From: Geosiphon pyriformis
Taxonomy: Eukaryota; Glomeromycota; Glomeromycetes; Archaeosporales; Geosiphonaceae
Direction of reading: 5' to 3'
Length of the DNA: 19,438 nt
Assembly: GCA_016748015.1 (NCBI GenBank)
Contig: JAAOMT010000503.1
Span: 278,305 to 297,742, forward strand
Below are positions 1 to 9,061 of the stretch, piece by piece; positions within the stretch are counted from its first letter, which is position 1; each line of letters starts with the position of its first letter. The notes under the pieces were generated by a model that searched no databases, had not been told where the DNA came from, and was given only the letters and a program-made list of their open reading frames with translations. The position numbers and the translations under genes are program-made.

Positions 1-860
1 GTTCTTCTACTAGTTCAGATACTCCAAATTCGATTTCATTTTCATCATTCTCATCTGGCAGAGGAATGCTAAGAGCATAACATTCTAAACACCATTGGTC
101 ATCACAAGGCATAACACATTCTTCACACAATTGAATGTTTATTTGCTCTAATCATTGAATTTGAGCTTCTTTGGTCGGATATATGTGGCTTGCAATTTGG
201 TGGTAGGTTTCTATTTCATCTTCATAATCAAATCCAGCTAATTCCATGGTATACTTAATATATTCAGCTTCTTTCATTTGGCGGACATCTTCTTGGGTGG
301 CTCCATTGATCAATGCCATTGCTAAGTCAAAAATCATTTCAGCATCATGAAAGTAGTGGTAAAGTTTATTGAGAGCACTGTTGTATACTGTATCAAATGG
401 TGTTCCTCTTCTGACTTTTTCCGAAATTGATAGAGCATATTGACAGGTTTGATCACATACTCCTCCTCTCATTGCTACATCAATTCAATTGCATTCTTCT
501 GGTAGCATTTCTCCACATATAAGACAAGATGTGTTGTCCCATTTTTCACTTCTTTTTGGAGATCCAAATCGTTCTCTATGGCATGCTTTGCAAAAGTAAC
601 AGGTATGAGTTTCATATTCCTCTTCTTGAGAAATACATGCTCTCATTAATGAAAGTTTTTTGTTGTAATCTTTGCATTTGAGTAGAATATAGGGTGGTTG
701 TTTCCGTGGTTCTGGTGTAGAATATCTAACTTTCTTCTATCCCCTTGATTCTTCAAAAATCTCTTGTTCAGTTTCTTTAGTCCAATTGGATGTTGATCCA
801 AGAGCCATGTAGGTTTCAGTAAGTGGCATTTTTTTCTCCTCTTCAAATTCAAATACTAGA
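1..860 (-). pseudogene. Cys-rich module of element A Pol, between protease and dUTPase (runs off the edge)
   Basis: Same frame as gag and protease. From the conserved MPLTETYMALGSTSNW segment (about 810) it passes to a first Cys cluster (THTCYFCKACHRE, then SCLICG, EEC and VCDQTC, about 610-440), a helical stretch of about 90 residues (open frame 472-152), and a second cluster (LCEEC, then CDDQWCLEC, about 135-75). The spacing suggests two metal-binding clusters around a helical core. I do not recognise the family. Stops fall at 737 (TAG; TGG in B), 485 (TGA; TGG in B) and 152 (TGA, also in B). B shows that dUTPase follows this module, so A's dUTPase should lie beyond the left edge. Confidence 0.65.
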
Positions 861-904
861 GCTTTTTCTGATCGTTTGTTAAAGGTACCACAGGTTGCAG
901 GTAC

Positions 905-1438
905 TATGGTATATTGTTCTTAGTATAAGATTTTAAGTTCTTGAGTTTTCCAGTTCAGGTTTGCATTGGCCTTGAGAAGCCAATTATTTCCAACTAGAGC
1001 TTGATATTGGGATGCATCCATAACAAGAACTTTAACTGGAATGGTGATTCCATCAATTGAAAAAGGGAAATCATCAATTTCTCCTACTGGAGTCTTCTTC
1101 ATACCATCAGCTGTGACAATAACTGTTTGAGCTGGTCTGTCTACATTTCATTTGAGTTGTTGTATCAGCTGGTAAGTGATGATACTTCCAGCTGATCCAC
1201 TATCTAAGATTAAGTAAATGGGTTTTCCTTCCACTGTAGCTTCTGTGTACATGGCAGTAATTGTTTTCTGTTTATTGACTGCTGCATTACTAAGCAGAAA
1301 TGGTGATTCATTTGCTTCAAATTCAAATAGAAATATATCTAACAGATTAGCATTTTGGGCAATTTGAGCTGGTGGAATGGTGTGGTTGGAAGGGTTTGAT
1401 CTTAGCACTGCAACTTCATCTTCAAAAAGTGCAGTTTG
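905..1438 (-). pseudogene. Aspartic protease domain of element A Pol
   Basis: The retropepsin-like motif YLILDSGSAGSII lies near 1220-1175 with the catalytic Asp codon at 1202-1204. The C-terminal flap region reads ALVGNNWLLKANANLNWKT near 1010-940, matching the usual 'LGxDWL' block of gypsy proteases. It would cut the Gag-Pol precursor in the particle. It is in the same frame as gag and the downstream Cys-rich module, with stops at 1439-1441 (CAG in B), 1148-1150 and 920-922 (CAA in B), so this copy cannot give a full product. The catalytic DSG is intact here, whereas B has DSE. Confidence 0.85.
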
Positions 1439-1618
1439 TTAAAAATCCGATTCCTCTGGTATTGTAAGATAACTGAATTGAGTGTGATAGTGATTGGGTC
1501 TTTGCTGACCCAAATTTCGGGGAACCAACTGGTTATTTAAATTGATTCTGTTGTGGTTATTCTGCAATTGATTTTGGGGTGTGAATTGGTTATGTTGAAT
1601 CAATCTTCTTGCTGGTAC

Positions 1619-3301
1619 TTAATATTGTTGAATGGGTGGTGTCTGATATGGCTGAATTGGTAAAGGTTGCTGATATTGTTACTGCATTGATTGTGGAATT
1701 GGTGAATAGTAGTTTTGATTTTGTGGTCTTGGTGAATAATAGGTTGGTGGTGGAAATTGGTAATAAGATTGTTGTAGTGAAGAGTAACATTGATTACTCC
1801 TGTTTTGTTGGTCTCTTTGCAATTTCCTACAATCTCGTTTCCAGTGTCCTGGAATTCCACAATAATAACAATTTTGAAATTGGTTGTTGGATGGTAATCC
1901 AAAATTGTTTTGGTTGCATTGTTGTGGTGGTTGATATCTTTGTGGTTGTTGCTGCTGTTGTTGTTGGTTTGTAAAATAGCTTTCAACTTTCTTTGTGAGT
2001 TGGTCTATCTTTTCTTCAACTGCTGAGCTGGTTTTTCTAATTGCAAGGTTTACAAGCTTGGTGTGATTTGCTTCTTCCATTGCTATTTCATAGCTTTTTG
2101 CATGTCTAATAGCAGTTGCTAAGTCTGCTAGAGCATGTGGACAGACTTTTTTAATCAGTTTGTCTTTTAATCCTGCTATAAACTGATCCAAAATTTGAGC
2201 ATCAGAATAGTAGTTATTGGTTTTTAATTGTTGGATTCGTCTGAGAAGTTTGTTAAATCTTTCAAGATAGGTCATAACAAATTCAGATGTTTCTTGTTTG
2301 ATATTGTAAAAGCAGTTTCTGAGAGTAATAGAGGTATTGTTGTCAGTGAATTGTTGTAGAAAAGCATTTTTGAATGCTTGCCAGTTTTCAAATGGTTCTT
2401 CTAAATTTTCAAACCATTTTTCTGCTGTTCCTTGGAGAAAGTAGGGAATTGCTTTGAGCATTCTCACTGCAATCCAACCATTTGCATCTCCTGCTTTTTG
2501 AACCTTGTCAAGCCATTCTTGAGGACTGGTATCATTGTCTTTACCAGTGAATTCTGGGATTTTTGCAATATAAGCAGTTGCCATTTTTTCTTCGTTTTCT
2601 GTAATTTCTTCTGGTTCTGATTCAGTTTCTTTACTTTCCAAGCTTTCTGAGTGATTACTTTCGTTTTCCTGTAAGTAATCAATGATATTGGCACTTGTTG
2701 ATATTGGTTTCTGCTGTTGAGTAGGATTTCTAGGTGACTGAAAATCTTCTAGTCTGGAGAAACGGCTAAGTGGTAAACTTGGTGTTTGTGGTTGAACAAG
2801 TGAAATTGGAAATGGTGTAATAGAAAGTGGTAATTTGACACTGGTTCCTTGTTCAGGTGTTTGCAAATATTTGGCAGTTGTTTTTTGTAGTGTTGGAGTG
2901 TTTGGAGTGGTTCTTGAGTATTGCTTCAATCTTTGTTTGCCTTTGTTGCTTGTTTCTGTCTCTGATTCAAAGTCAAAAGAGTATTTAAACTGTACTGGGT
3001 ATTTTTCTTCACAATACTCAATAATGTTAAAATTAAGTTTTTAGAAGTAGGTAGCAAGTGTTTCACTGTTCAGGTTTTCTGTTCCCAATTGTGAATAGTG
3101 CACTAAATTATTGTAGAGGTTGCTTCTAACTTCTGAAATGTTGTAGTTTCCAAAAAAATAATTGTTGATGCAGTTTTCAATGTATTGATATACTGATTTC
3201 TTTACAACTTTAATTCCGTCTGGAATGTTGAATCTTTGCTTGCAGTGGGTGTAAATTGACTGGTAATACTCTAGAGTTGCTGTGTCTGGTGTGGTTGCCA
3301 C
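1619..3301 (-). pseudogene. gag: gag of element A (capsid and zinc-knuckle nucleocapsid), with in-frame stops
   Basis: Starts at ATG 3301 (MATTPDTATLEYY), 45 nt from the LTR. A TAA at 3041-3043 interrupts the frame, which then continues without shift. Order: an N-terminal segment without a recognised domain, a Ser/Glu/Pro-rich acidic linker, a capsid core of the Retrotrans_gag type (from IPEFTGKDNDTSPQEWLDK to ERFNKLLRRI, about 2560-2240), a helical region, a Gln tract, and a CCHC knuckle CYYCGIPGHWKRDC near 1868-1827, then a Gln/Tyr/Pro-rich tail. A further TAA lies at 1679 (CAA in B). The TAA at 1619-1621 is also present in B and may be the true end of Gag. Gag coats the genomic RNA and builds the particle. 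The frame continues into protease. Confidence 0.9.
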
Positions 3302-3328
3302 TTTGAATTTGTTGTTGCTGTGTTATTT

Positions 3329-3346
3329 CCATGAGAGAGCACCAAA
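3329..3346 (-). promoter_or_regulatory. Putative primer-binding site of element A
   Basis: Immediately inside the LTR the minus strand reads TT then TGGTGCTCTCTCATGG. A TGG at this place is expected to pair with the CCA end of a tRNA, and the complement looks like a tRNA acceptor and T-stem end. I cannot name the tRNA from sequence alone. Confidence 0.55.
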
Positions 3347-3940
3347 TGTTACCAGAGGTTTTTGGTCTCTTTTCTTAAATGTTGGTAATGTTGTTTTGCT
3401 GTGAATTCATGTTCTCAGGAAGTAGTTGAACCTCCAATAACTGAATTTATCTTCAAATTATCTTCTATAATTTGAACTTGCTGGGCTTATAAGTGGAATG
3501 GCCAATTTCTTGCCAGTTACTTTATGTAGTTACATTGTAGTAAATGTCAACTCTTTCCCAGAAATTGCTTGTCTGAAAGCTCACTAAAATGTATAGTTAC
3601 TTTTCTGTGAAAGTCAACTTTTCTACAGGAATCTTGTCTGTAGGCTACCCTAATGATTGTAATAAGAAAAGAAAAGAAAAATAAAAGAAATGTAAAAGAA
3701 ATAAAATTTTTGTCAAGAAAAATGTTTTCTATTCAGGCCTGAAGTCACTAACAGTTTACTGAAATTGGTAGCTAATCAATTTCAAAATGTTAGTTGGGTT
3801 TTGAAGATTTTCCAAGTGCAATAATTTAAAGAATTTGGTTTTTTGAATTATTTGATATTTATTTCTTTTTGTGTGTGTAGGAATGGTTCTAAGTGATAAA
3901 TCTAAAGTAAGATATATTTTCCAGAAGAGAAAAGCTCTTC

Positions 3941-3948
3941 TTTTATAC
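3941..3948 (-). promoter_or_regulatory. TATA box of LTR A
   Basis: The minus strand reads GTATAAAAGAAGAGCTT here. The same sequence sits at the matching place in LTR B (11625). Its position downstream of the U3 repeat array fits the retrotransposon promoter. Confidence 0.7.
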
Positions 3949-3992
3949 AACTTGTTGTAGTACTAGTCTATGAACTTGCACTTTTTCTTTTT

Positions 3993-4111
3993 GCTCAAAT
4001 TTCGGTAAACTAAAGATATATTTTGATGAACTATAAGTTATTTCGCTGAACTATTGATTAATTTGGGTGAACTATTCATAATTTCGGCGAATTTCTGTAA
4101 ATTTTAGCGAA
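3993..4111 (-). repeat. Imperfect ~21-bp tandem array in U3 of LTR A
   Basis: About five degenerate units of roughly 20-21 bp, each with a core like TTCRCCGAAATTA followed by ATAG (minus strand). The array ends just upstream of the TATA box. The same array occurs in LTR B near 11478-11585. An enhancer or binding-site role is inferred from position only. Confidence 0.6.
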
Positions 4112-4320
4112 TTTTTGAATGTTACAAAGTTCAGAGTATTGTGTAATTTGATCATCCTACTTTCTGTTTATACTAATTAGATTATTTTAATTGAATCGTG
4201 ATATGTAATAATTGATTAAATAATAAATGATAATTTGAAATAATATTAATATACTAATGAATTATAAGAATTATAAGGATAATTTCATGCTAATTAATAG
4301 CTAAAATTCTACTGGTAACA

Positions 4321-5088
4321 CTGGCAAGCATTCAAAAATGCTTTTCTATAACAATTCACTGACAACAACATCTTTATTACTCTCTGGAACTGCTTTCGCA
4401 ATATTAAATAAAAAACATCTAAGACTGTTATAATTTATCTTGGGAGATTCAACAAACTTCTTCAACAAATTTGGTAATTGGAAACCAATGAATATTATTC
4501 TGATGTCCAGATTTTGGATCAGTTTATAGCAGAATTAAAAGACAAATTAATTAAAAAAGTCCATTTACATGCACCAGCAGACTTAGCAACTGCCATTAGA
4601 CATGCAAAAAACTATAAAATGGCTATGGAAAAAGCAAACCACACCAAACTTGTCAACCTAGCTATTGGAAAAACCAGTTCAACAGCTGAAGAGAAAATAA
4701 ACCAATTCACAAAAAAGGTTGAAAACTATTTCACCAATCAACAATAACAGCAGCAGCAACCACAAAGATATCAACCACCACAACAATACAACCAAAACAA
4801 TTTTAGACCACCATCCAACAACCAACCTCAAAATTGTCATTATTGTGGAATTTCAGGACACTAAAAACGAGATTGCAAAAATTGCAAAGAGACCAACAAA
4901 ACAGGAGTAATCAATGTTATTCTTCACCACAACAATCTTATTACCAATTTCCATTACCAACTTATTATTCACCAAGACCACAAAATTAAAACAGTTACTA
5001 TCAACTAGCTCCACAATTAATGCAGCAACAATATCAGGAACTGTTACCAATTCAGCAATATCAGATACCACCCACTTAACAATATTAA
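4321..5088 (+). pseudogene. gag: gag of element B, 5'-truncated and decayed
   Basis: The frame from 4322 matches A's capsid from WQAF onward. Stops at 4349, 4409, 4475 and 4745 stand where A has CAA, and at 4862 where A has the TGG of the zinc knuckle, giving CGISGH-stop-KRDC. The best open piece is 4478-4747, the helical region after the capsid core. A one-base loss after KRDC (near 4875) shifts the frame into the Gln-rich tail. The TAA at 5086-5088 aligns with A's TAA at 1619. No function is possible from this copy, but it documents the family and gives a second reading of each stop in A. Confidence 0.88.
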
Positions 5089-5244
5089 GTACCAGCCAGA
5101 AAATTGGTTCAACATAACCCATTCACACTCCAAAATCAATTTCAGAATAACAACAACAGAATCAATCCAAATAACCAGTTGGTTCCCCGAAATTCTGGTT
5201 AGCAAAGACCCAATTACTATTACACTCAACCTAGTTATCTTACA

Positions 5245-5815
5245 ATGTCTAAAGAATCGGATTTTCAGCAAACTGCACTTTCTAAAGGTGAAGTTGCAGC
5301 ACCAAAGTCAAATCCTTCCAATAATACCATTCCACCAGCTCAAATTGCCCAAAATGTCAATCTCTCAGATATATTTCCATTCGAATTTGAAGTAAATGAA
5401 TCACTATTTTTGCTTAGTAATACAGCAGCTAATAAACAAAAAGCTATTACTGTCATGTACACTAAAGCTACAGTTAAAGAAAAACCCATTTGATTAATTC
5501 TAGACAGTGAATCAGCTGGAAGTATTATTACCTACCAATTAATGCAACAGCTTTAAAAAACTGTTGACAAACCAGCCCAAACTGTAATTGTTATAGCAGA
5601 TGATATAAAAAAAACACCAGTAAGAGAAATTGACAATTTTTCATTCACCATTGATGGAATCACCATTCCAGTTAAAGTTCTAGTCATAGATACACTCCAA
5701 TACCAAGCTCTGGTTAGAAATAATTGGCTTCTTAAGGCCAATGCAAATTTAGATTGAGAAACTCAGAAACTAAAAATTTCATACCAAGGACAATACACCA
5801 TAGTATCTGCTACTT
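5245..5815 (+). pseudogene. Aspartic protease of element B Pol
   Basis: An open frame from ATG 5245 (MSKESDFQQTALSKGE) runs to a TGA at 5491, where A has a Tyr codon. The active-site block follows as LILDSESAGSII, so DSG has become DSE (codon 5509-5511, a G-to-A change) and the domain would be inactive even if read. Downstream the flap block reads ALVRNNWLLKANANLD with TGA at the Trp codon of A. The order and sequence match A closely. Further decay includes a TAA just after the TYQLMQQL segment and a TGA at the Arg codon of A's NKRSEK. Confidence 0.85.
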
Positions 5816-6720
5816 GTGGAACTTTCAACAAATGATCAGAAAAAGCCCCAGTATTTGAATTTGAAGAGGAAAAAGAAATGCCACTTACTAAAACCTACAT
5901 GGCTCTTAGATCAACATCCAATTGGGCTGAGGAAACAGAACAAGAGATTTTTAAAGAATCAAGAGGATGGAAGAAAGTCAGATATTCTATACCAGAACCA
6001 CAGAAACAACCACTCTACATTCTACTTAAATGCAAAGATTGCAACAAGAAACTTTCATCAATGGGAGCATGTATTTCTCCAGAAGAGAAATATGAAACTG
6101 CTACTTTTGCAAAACATGCCATAGAAAACGATTTGGATTTCCAAAAAAAAGTGGAAAATAGGACAACACACTTTGCCTTACATGTAGAGATATGCTACCA
6201 GAAGAATACAACTGGATTGATGTTGCAATAAGAGAAGAAGTATGTGATTAAACCTGTCAATATGCTCTATCAATCTCAGAAAAAGTCAGAAGAGGAACAC
6301 TATTTGATGCAGCATACAACAGTGCTCTCAATAAACTCTACCACTATTCTCATGATACTAAAATGATTTTTGACTTAGCAATAGCATTAATCAATAAAGC
6401 CACACAAGAAGATGTCTGCCAAATAAAAAAAGCTGAATAAATTGAGTATACCATGGAATTAGCTGGATTTGAGTATGAAGATAAAGTAGAAACCTACTAC
6501 CAAATCACAAGTCACACTTATTCAACCCAAAAAGCTCAAATTCAATGATTAGAGCAAATAAACATTCAATTGTGTGAAGAATACATCATGCCTTGTGATG
6601 ACAAATAGTGTCCAGAATGCTATGCTTTTAGCATTTCTCTGCCCAGTGAAAATGACCAGGAAGAAATTGAATTTGGAGAACCTGAAACAAAGAAAGAAAT
6701 TACAACAACACCAATCTATC
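5816..6720 (+). pseudogene. Cys-rich module of element B Pol
   Basis: Begins with the conserved block EEEKEMPLTKTYMALRSTSNW (about 5860-5925), then KCKDCNKKLSSMGAC near 6030-6070. A small deletion near 6095 shifts the frame relative to A, so the following Cys pairs (YFCKTC, LCLTC, EEVCD-stop-TC) are spread over two frames. The helical segment corresponds to 6270-6545, and the last cluster reads LCEEY...CDDK-stop-CPEC near 6570-6630. The TGA at 6546-6548 matches A's TGA at 152. The module lies directly between protease and dUTPase. I do not recognise a known family; metal binding is inferred from the Cys pairs. Confidence 0.65.
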
Positions 6721-7175
6721 TTACTGAAAACCAGCCTGCTATACAACTCAAATACTTTGACAACAATGGGCAGGGAATAAAACCAGAAAAAGCCCATGAA
6801 ATTGATGCAGGATATGACCTCAGATATTTTGGCAAAAATACTTTGGTTCTTCAACCAAAATCTTTAACCAAAACTAACTTCAGAATTGTTCTTAAAATAC
6901 TACCAGAAGCAATGATTCAAATTGCATCCAGATCATCATTGGCAAGCAAAGGAATCAACATTAGAGGAGGAGTCATAAATGCAGAATACACTGGAGACAT
7001 TACTATCATGTTACAGAATGAGACAGACAAATCATTCAGAATTGAACATGCTAAGAAAATTGCCCAAGCAATTTACTTATCCTTAATTAACATTTCGGGT
7101 CTACAATCAGTTAACAACAGAGAACAATTGGGAAAAAGTGAAAGAGGAATGCAAGGTTTTGGTTCAACTGGATGA
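6721..7175 (+). CDS. dUTPase domain of element B Pol
   Basis: All five trimeric-dUTPase motifs can be read in one frame: motif 1 DAGYDL (about 6804-6821), motif 2 SRSSLASKGI (about 6927-6956), motif 3 GGVINAEYTGD (6966-6998), motif 4 AKKIAQAIY (about 7047-7073) and motif 5 RGMQGFGSTG (7143-7172), followed by TGA. The enzyme hydrolyses dUTP to dUMP and pyrophosphate, limiting uracil in newly made cDNA. The catalytic Asp of motif 3 is Asn here (AAT at 6978-6980), one G-to-A step from GAT, so this copy should be inactive. The open stretch is 6721-7172; it is part of a polyprotein, so there is no own start. Retroelement dUTPases are known from some retroviruses and some fungal gypsy elements. Confidence 0.9.
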
Positions 7176-7622
7176 TTTACAGTACCAGTAAACATAGCTC
7201 TTAATACACAGAATGAATCTTACCAGATTCTTCAACTTTCTCAACCAATTACCATTTTACCTTTTGGAGAACATCATGAAATTTACACTTGCTCAAAACC
7301 CACCACTACCCAACAAATCTTTGAATCCAATGAACAAATCTGTTTAAAGCATAAAATCTCAATTCCAAATGTCTATATTCCCAAAGTAATAAAAAAATTT
7401 TGAGTTATATTCTACAATCCTAATAATTACTCTATTGTCTTATTGAACAAATTAGAGATTGGAATCATATACAGTAACATTTTTCAAAATAAAAACTCTC
7501 AAATTGTCTCTAATTTTATCGAAATTATAAAACATACACTACTCCTAAATCCAAACATCATTTCTACCACTGAAAACTACCACCTTTTAAAAGAAAAACC
7601 CTCTCAAATCAACATGAATCCC
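7176..7622 (+). pseudogene. Pol spacer between dUTPase and RT of element B
   Basis: The same frame continues past the TGA at 7173 (FTVPVNIALNTQNESY) to a TGA near 7402, then YNPNNYSIVLLNKLEIGIIYSN near 7410-7475. The beta-rich 'NP...I...IG' pattern resembles the segment that often precedes RT in gypsy Pol. No catalytic motif is visible. It probably forms a linker in the polyprotein. Confidence 0.5.
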
Positions 7623-8546
7623 TTGGAATCTCAACAACAAAGACAATTGAAACAATTGATAGCTGAATTTGCAGATATATTTGCAAAAGACAACAATAAC
7701 CTTGGAAAAACGAATATTGTTCAACACCAGATTCACACAAGAGATGCTTTACCAAAATAACAACAAGCCTATCGAGTTTCACCTACTAGCCACCAATTTA
7801 TCAGGAAGGAGGTCCAAAGAATGCTCAATAACGGATTGATTCAATCATCAAAAAGTCCATGGGCCTCACCAGTAGTCCTTGTCAAAAAGAAAAATAGAAA
7901 AATCAGATTTTGTGTTGACTATTGCCAATTAAACAGTGTAACAATTGGAGATATCTACCCTTTTTCAAGAATTGATGACATGCTAGATGCTCTAGGAAAA
8001 GCCAAGTTCTTCTCAACTTTGGAAAGTGGATACTGACAAGTCGAAATGGACCCAAAAAATAGACCCAAAACAGCATTCACCACTTAAGGAGGAAATTATG
8101 AGTTCAATATTATGCCTTTTGGACTCTGCAATACATCAGCAACATTCTAGCAACTCATAAATGTTGTATATAAAGGGCTCTTGTGGCAATCAGTAGTTGT
8201 TTATCTTGATAATACTGATGTATACTCATCAAGCTTTGAAGCCCATTTTATTTACTTGCAAGAAGTTTTTCAACAATTATGGAAAGCAGAATTGAAATTG
8301 AACATTAAGAAATGTCACTTTGAAAAAACAAGCTTAATCTTTCTTGAACACATAGTTAGCAAAGATGGAGTCAAACCAAATCCTGGAACAATCAGTGTTG
8401 TCAAAAACTTTCAAACCCCCAAAAATACCACAGAACTACAAGGATTTATAGAATTAGCCTCCTACTATCGAAAATTCATCAAAGAATTCGCAGAAATTGC
8501 CAAACCACTCAATTATTTTACCAACAAAAATATGTCATACAAATAG
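7623..8546 (+). pseudogene. Reverse transcriptase of element B Pol, inactivated
   Basis: Clear gypsy RT: LKQLIAEFADIFAKDNNNLG, VQHQIHT, then MLNNGLIQSSKSPWASPVVL, IRFCVDYCQLNSVT, GDIYPFSRIDDMLDALG, MPFGLCN and the thumb region ELQGFIELASYYRKFIKEFA. It would copy element RNA into DNA. Motif A reads FSTLESGY, so the usual Asp-Leu after FSTL is absent and the first catalytic Asp is lost. The YxDD box reads YLDN (near 8202-8213), losing the last Asp. Stops lie at 7758, after SGY (8034), in TAFTT-stop-GG, and in ATF-stop-QLI. It is certainly dead. Confidence 0.9.
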
Positions 8547-9014
8547 ATGGAAGAACAACAAAAAGCTTTTGAAACCCTCAAAACAAGATTAACAACAGCC
8601 TCAGTTCTTGCTTACCCAGATTTTAACAAATAGTTTCAACTAGCCACTGATGTTTTACACATAGCTTTTGGTACCATCCTGTCACAATTGGATTCAAATA
8701 ACCAGAAATAAGTCATTGCTTATGCTAGTAGAACACTCAAACCAACAGAACTTAAATATGGCTCAACTGAATTAGAAGCAGCTGCAGTTATTTGGGCTCT
8801 TAAACACTTCCAATAATACCTAAAGAATGGAAAAGAATTTGACATCATAACTGACAATATTGGTTTCAAATGGCTTAATAAAAAGAAAACTAAACAAAGT
8901 GCCAAACAGTCTCAATAGAATAACTTCTTAGCAGACTACAAATATATTGTACACCACAAACCAGGAAAACTACACACCAATGTTGATAGCCTCTCAAGAA
9001 TGAGACAAAATTAA
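8547..9014 (+). pseudogene. RNase H domain of element B Pol
   Basis: The same frame as RT continues with KAFETLKTRLTTASVLAYP and then RNase H: LATDV, VIAYASRTLKPTE, ELEAAAVIWALKHF, FDIITDN and NVDSLSRMRQN-stop. The four acidic residues (ATD, ELE, ITD, VDS) are all present. Stops at several points (after NK, QK, HFQ and SQ) break the frame. The domain degrades RNA in RNA-DNA hybrids. The reading ends at TAA 9012-9014, and integrase begins in a different frame, just as in element D. Confidence 0.88.
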
Positions 9015-9061
9015 TACTACTAACAATTCCACTATAACTTATTACTACCAACAAAACAACA

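Larger units (their letters stand above)
1..4320 (-). mobile_element. Element A: Ty3/gypsy LTR retrotransposon, 5' part
   Basis: On the minus strand the order is LTR, short leader, gag, protease, Cys-rich module, then the window edge. The dUTPase, RT, RNase H, integrase and 3' LTR expected from related element B lie outside to the left. The coding part from 3301 to the left edge stays in one reading frame, broken by in-frame stops at 3041, 1679, 1619, 1439, 1148, 920, 737, 485 and 152. The outer LTR end at 4320 lies directly against the gag of element B, so A probably inserted into B. A is decayed but much better preserved than B. Confidence 0.92.
3347..4320 (-). repeat. 5' LTR of element A (974 bp)
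   Basis: Read on the minus strand it starts TGTTACCAGTAG and ends CTCTGGTAACA, with a 6-bp inverted TGTTAC/GTAACA terminus. It aligns along its length with the direct-orientation LTR at 11273-12243, sharing start, TATA region and end, with clear divergence by eye. U3 holds an imperfect tandem array, then a TATA box, then a long R/U5 with a T-rich tract (A-rich on the plus strand near 3661-3705). No host gene lies inside; short ORFs here are chance. Confidence 0.93.

Noticed and set aside
646-852. Minus-strand ORF of 68 aa (MNLKRRKKCHLL)
   Set aside because: A shifted-frame reading of the start of A's Cys-rich module; the in-frame reading matches B and keeps the Cys pairs.
1609-1974. Plus-strand ORF of 121 aa, Val/Ile-rich
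   Set aside because: Antisense to the Gln-rich tail of gag A; antisense of CAA/AAT repeats gives Val and Leu runs.
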